A stretch of DNA of 64,000 bases from Micromonospora sp. KC213 (GTDB lineage: Bacteria; Actinomycetota; Actinomycetes; Mycobacteriales; Micromonosporaceae): assembly GCF_004348325.1 (NCBI RefSeq), contig NZ_SMKF01000007.1:1-64000 (forward strand). Reading direction: 5' to 3'. This document shows positions 63,772 to 64,000 of the stretch, in pieces. The position numbers were made by a program, and so were the translations under genes. The notes under the pieces are model-generated. The model was not told the DNA's origin and did no database searches. It was given only the letters and a program-made list of their open reading frames with translations. Numbering within the stretch: the stretch's first letter is position 1; the number at the start of each line of letters is the position of its first letter.

Positions 63772-64000
63772 GCCGGCCCCCGCAGGATGCCGCCGAGGGT
63801 GAGGTCGGGGGCGATGTCGGGGCCGCCCGGCGCCGCATCGGCGGCCGGCCCTCCGGGAGAGGGGGCTCCCGGTGGGACCGGACCGGTCGCCGGGGCGCCG
63901 GGCGGCAGCTTGAGCAGCCTACGCAGCTGGTCGGTCATGGGCAGGCCGCGTGCGTGCAGGGTCTGCGCGAGCGCGCGGCACGTCTCGGGCACCCGTGTCG
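63768..64000 (-). CDS. mceD: Mce-family protein MceD, C-terminal part (5' end outside window)
   Basis: Open to the window edge. The visible 77 codons are the C-terminal part: PETCRALAQTLHARGLPMTD, QLRRLLKLPPG and a Pro/Gly-rich tail ending GGILRGPA, with the stop overlapping the mceE start. Position before the lipoprotein gene identifies it as MceD. Confidence 0.8.
   Translation of the reverse strand, partial: TRVPETCRALAQTLHARGLPMTDQLRRLLKLPPGAPATGPVPPGAPSPGGPAADAAPGGPDIAPDLTLGGILRGPA

Overview
The window is high-GC actinomycete DNA. Divergent operons, ATGA/GTGA stop-start overlaps, SARP-type regulators, an mce operon, Zur-type boxes and secreted xylan/arabinan hydrolases all point to a soil actinomycete, most likely of the Micromonosporaceae; the family assignment is inference from gene content only.

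Layout. 1-3.3 kb: 3'-cut GH11 xylanase, decayed NlpC/P60 and IS701 remnants, and a secreted V8/trypsin-like protein whose catalytic Ser is Asn. 3.5-4.7 kb: three almost abutting tRNA genes (Ser-GCT, an Ile-GAT-like gene, Arg-ACG), a dihydrofolate-reductase-fold protein and a degenerate Ser-CGA tRNA. 5.4-7.7 kb: a YtrA-type GntR/ABC operon with a frameshifted regulator. 7.9-10.8 kb: a graveyard of truncated genes (nucleotidyltransferase, IS6, IS110, PRPP synthetase) around an intact DUF1772 gene.

10.9-26.2 kb: the main item, a compact biosynthetic gene cluster. Eight tightly coupled genes encode a free-standing adenylation enzyme, a carrier protein, TrpD-like, TrpA-like, EctC-like, acyl-CoA-dehydrogenase-like, TrpF-like and TrpC-like proteins. 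Two large regulators (a MalT-like ATPase ending in a SARP/BTAD module, and a SARP-ATPase) follow on the other strand. A second carrier protein, a FabH-like ketosynthase, a FabG-like ketoreductase and a discrete acyltransferase come next, behind a good SARP operator. Anthranilate-binding positions in the TrpD homologue and one active-site Glu in the TrpC homologue are changed, and TrpE and TrpB are absent. This is therefore not tryptophan biosynthesis. I infer that a carrier-bound amino or N-heteroaryl acid is phosphoribosylated, rearranged and cyclised as in tryptophan synthesis, and that the EctC-like enzyme closes an amidine. From memory this resembles the nicotinate/ribose-derived pyrrolopyrrole cassette of kosinostatin. 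Here it lacks an aromatic PKS and is paired with a one-round FabH/KR/AT/ACP chain-extension set.

26.2-31.3 kb: a 13-bp minisatellite, a divergent NmrA/AraC pair, and a three-gene run (Tat-exported FAD oxidoreductase, SnoaL-like, thioesterase) that may or may not belong to the cluster. 31.5-37.1 kb: TetR and IS3 remnants, then a CocE-type hydrolase and a GH43-AbfB arabinan/xylan hydrolase that share LacI-type operators. 37.5-42.2 kb: a membrane protein, remnants, an orphan protein with a hydrophobic Cys-containing C-terminus, and a broken IS256 transposase. 42.5-47.5 kb: a Zur-controlled zinc uptake locus (aztA divergent from aztB, an extra AztD paralogue, aztC, aztD). 47.7-51 kb: isochorismatase-fold and GAF proteins among IS remnants. 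51.3-54.9 kb: an ECF sigma operon with a membrane HAF-repeat protein and a secreted protein. 55-59.6 kb: chimeric remnants, a seven-bladed propeller and a second HAF protein. 59.7-64 kb: the 3' half of an mce operon (mceD to two Mce-associated proteins), cut by the window edge.
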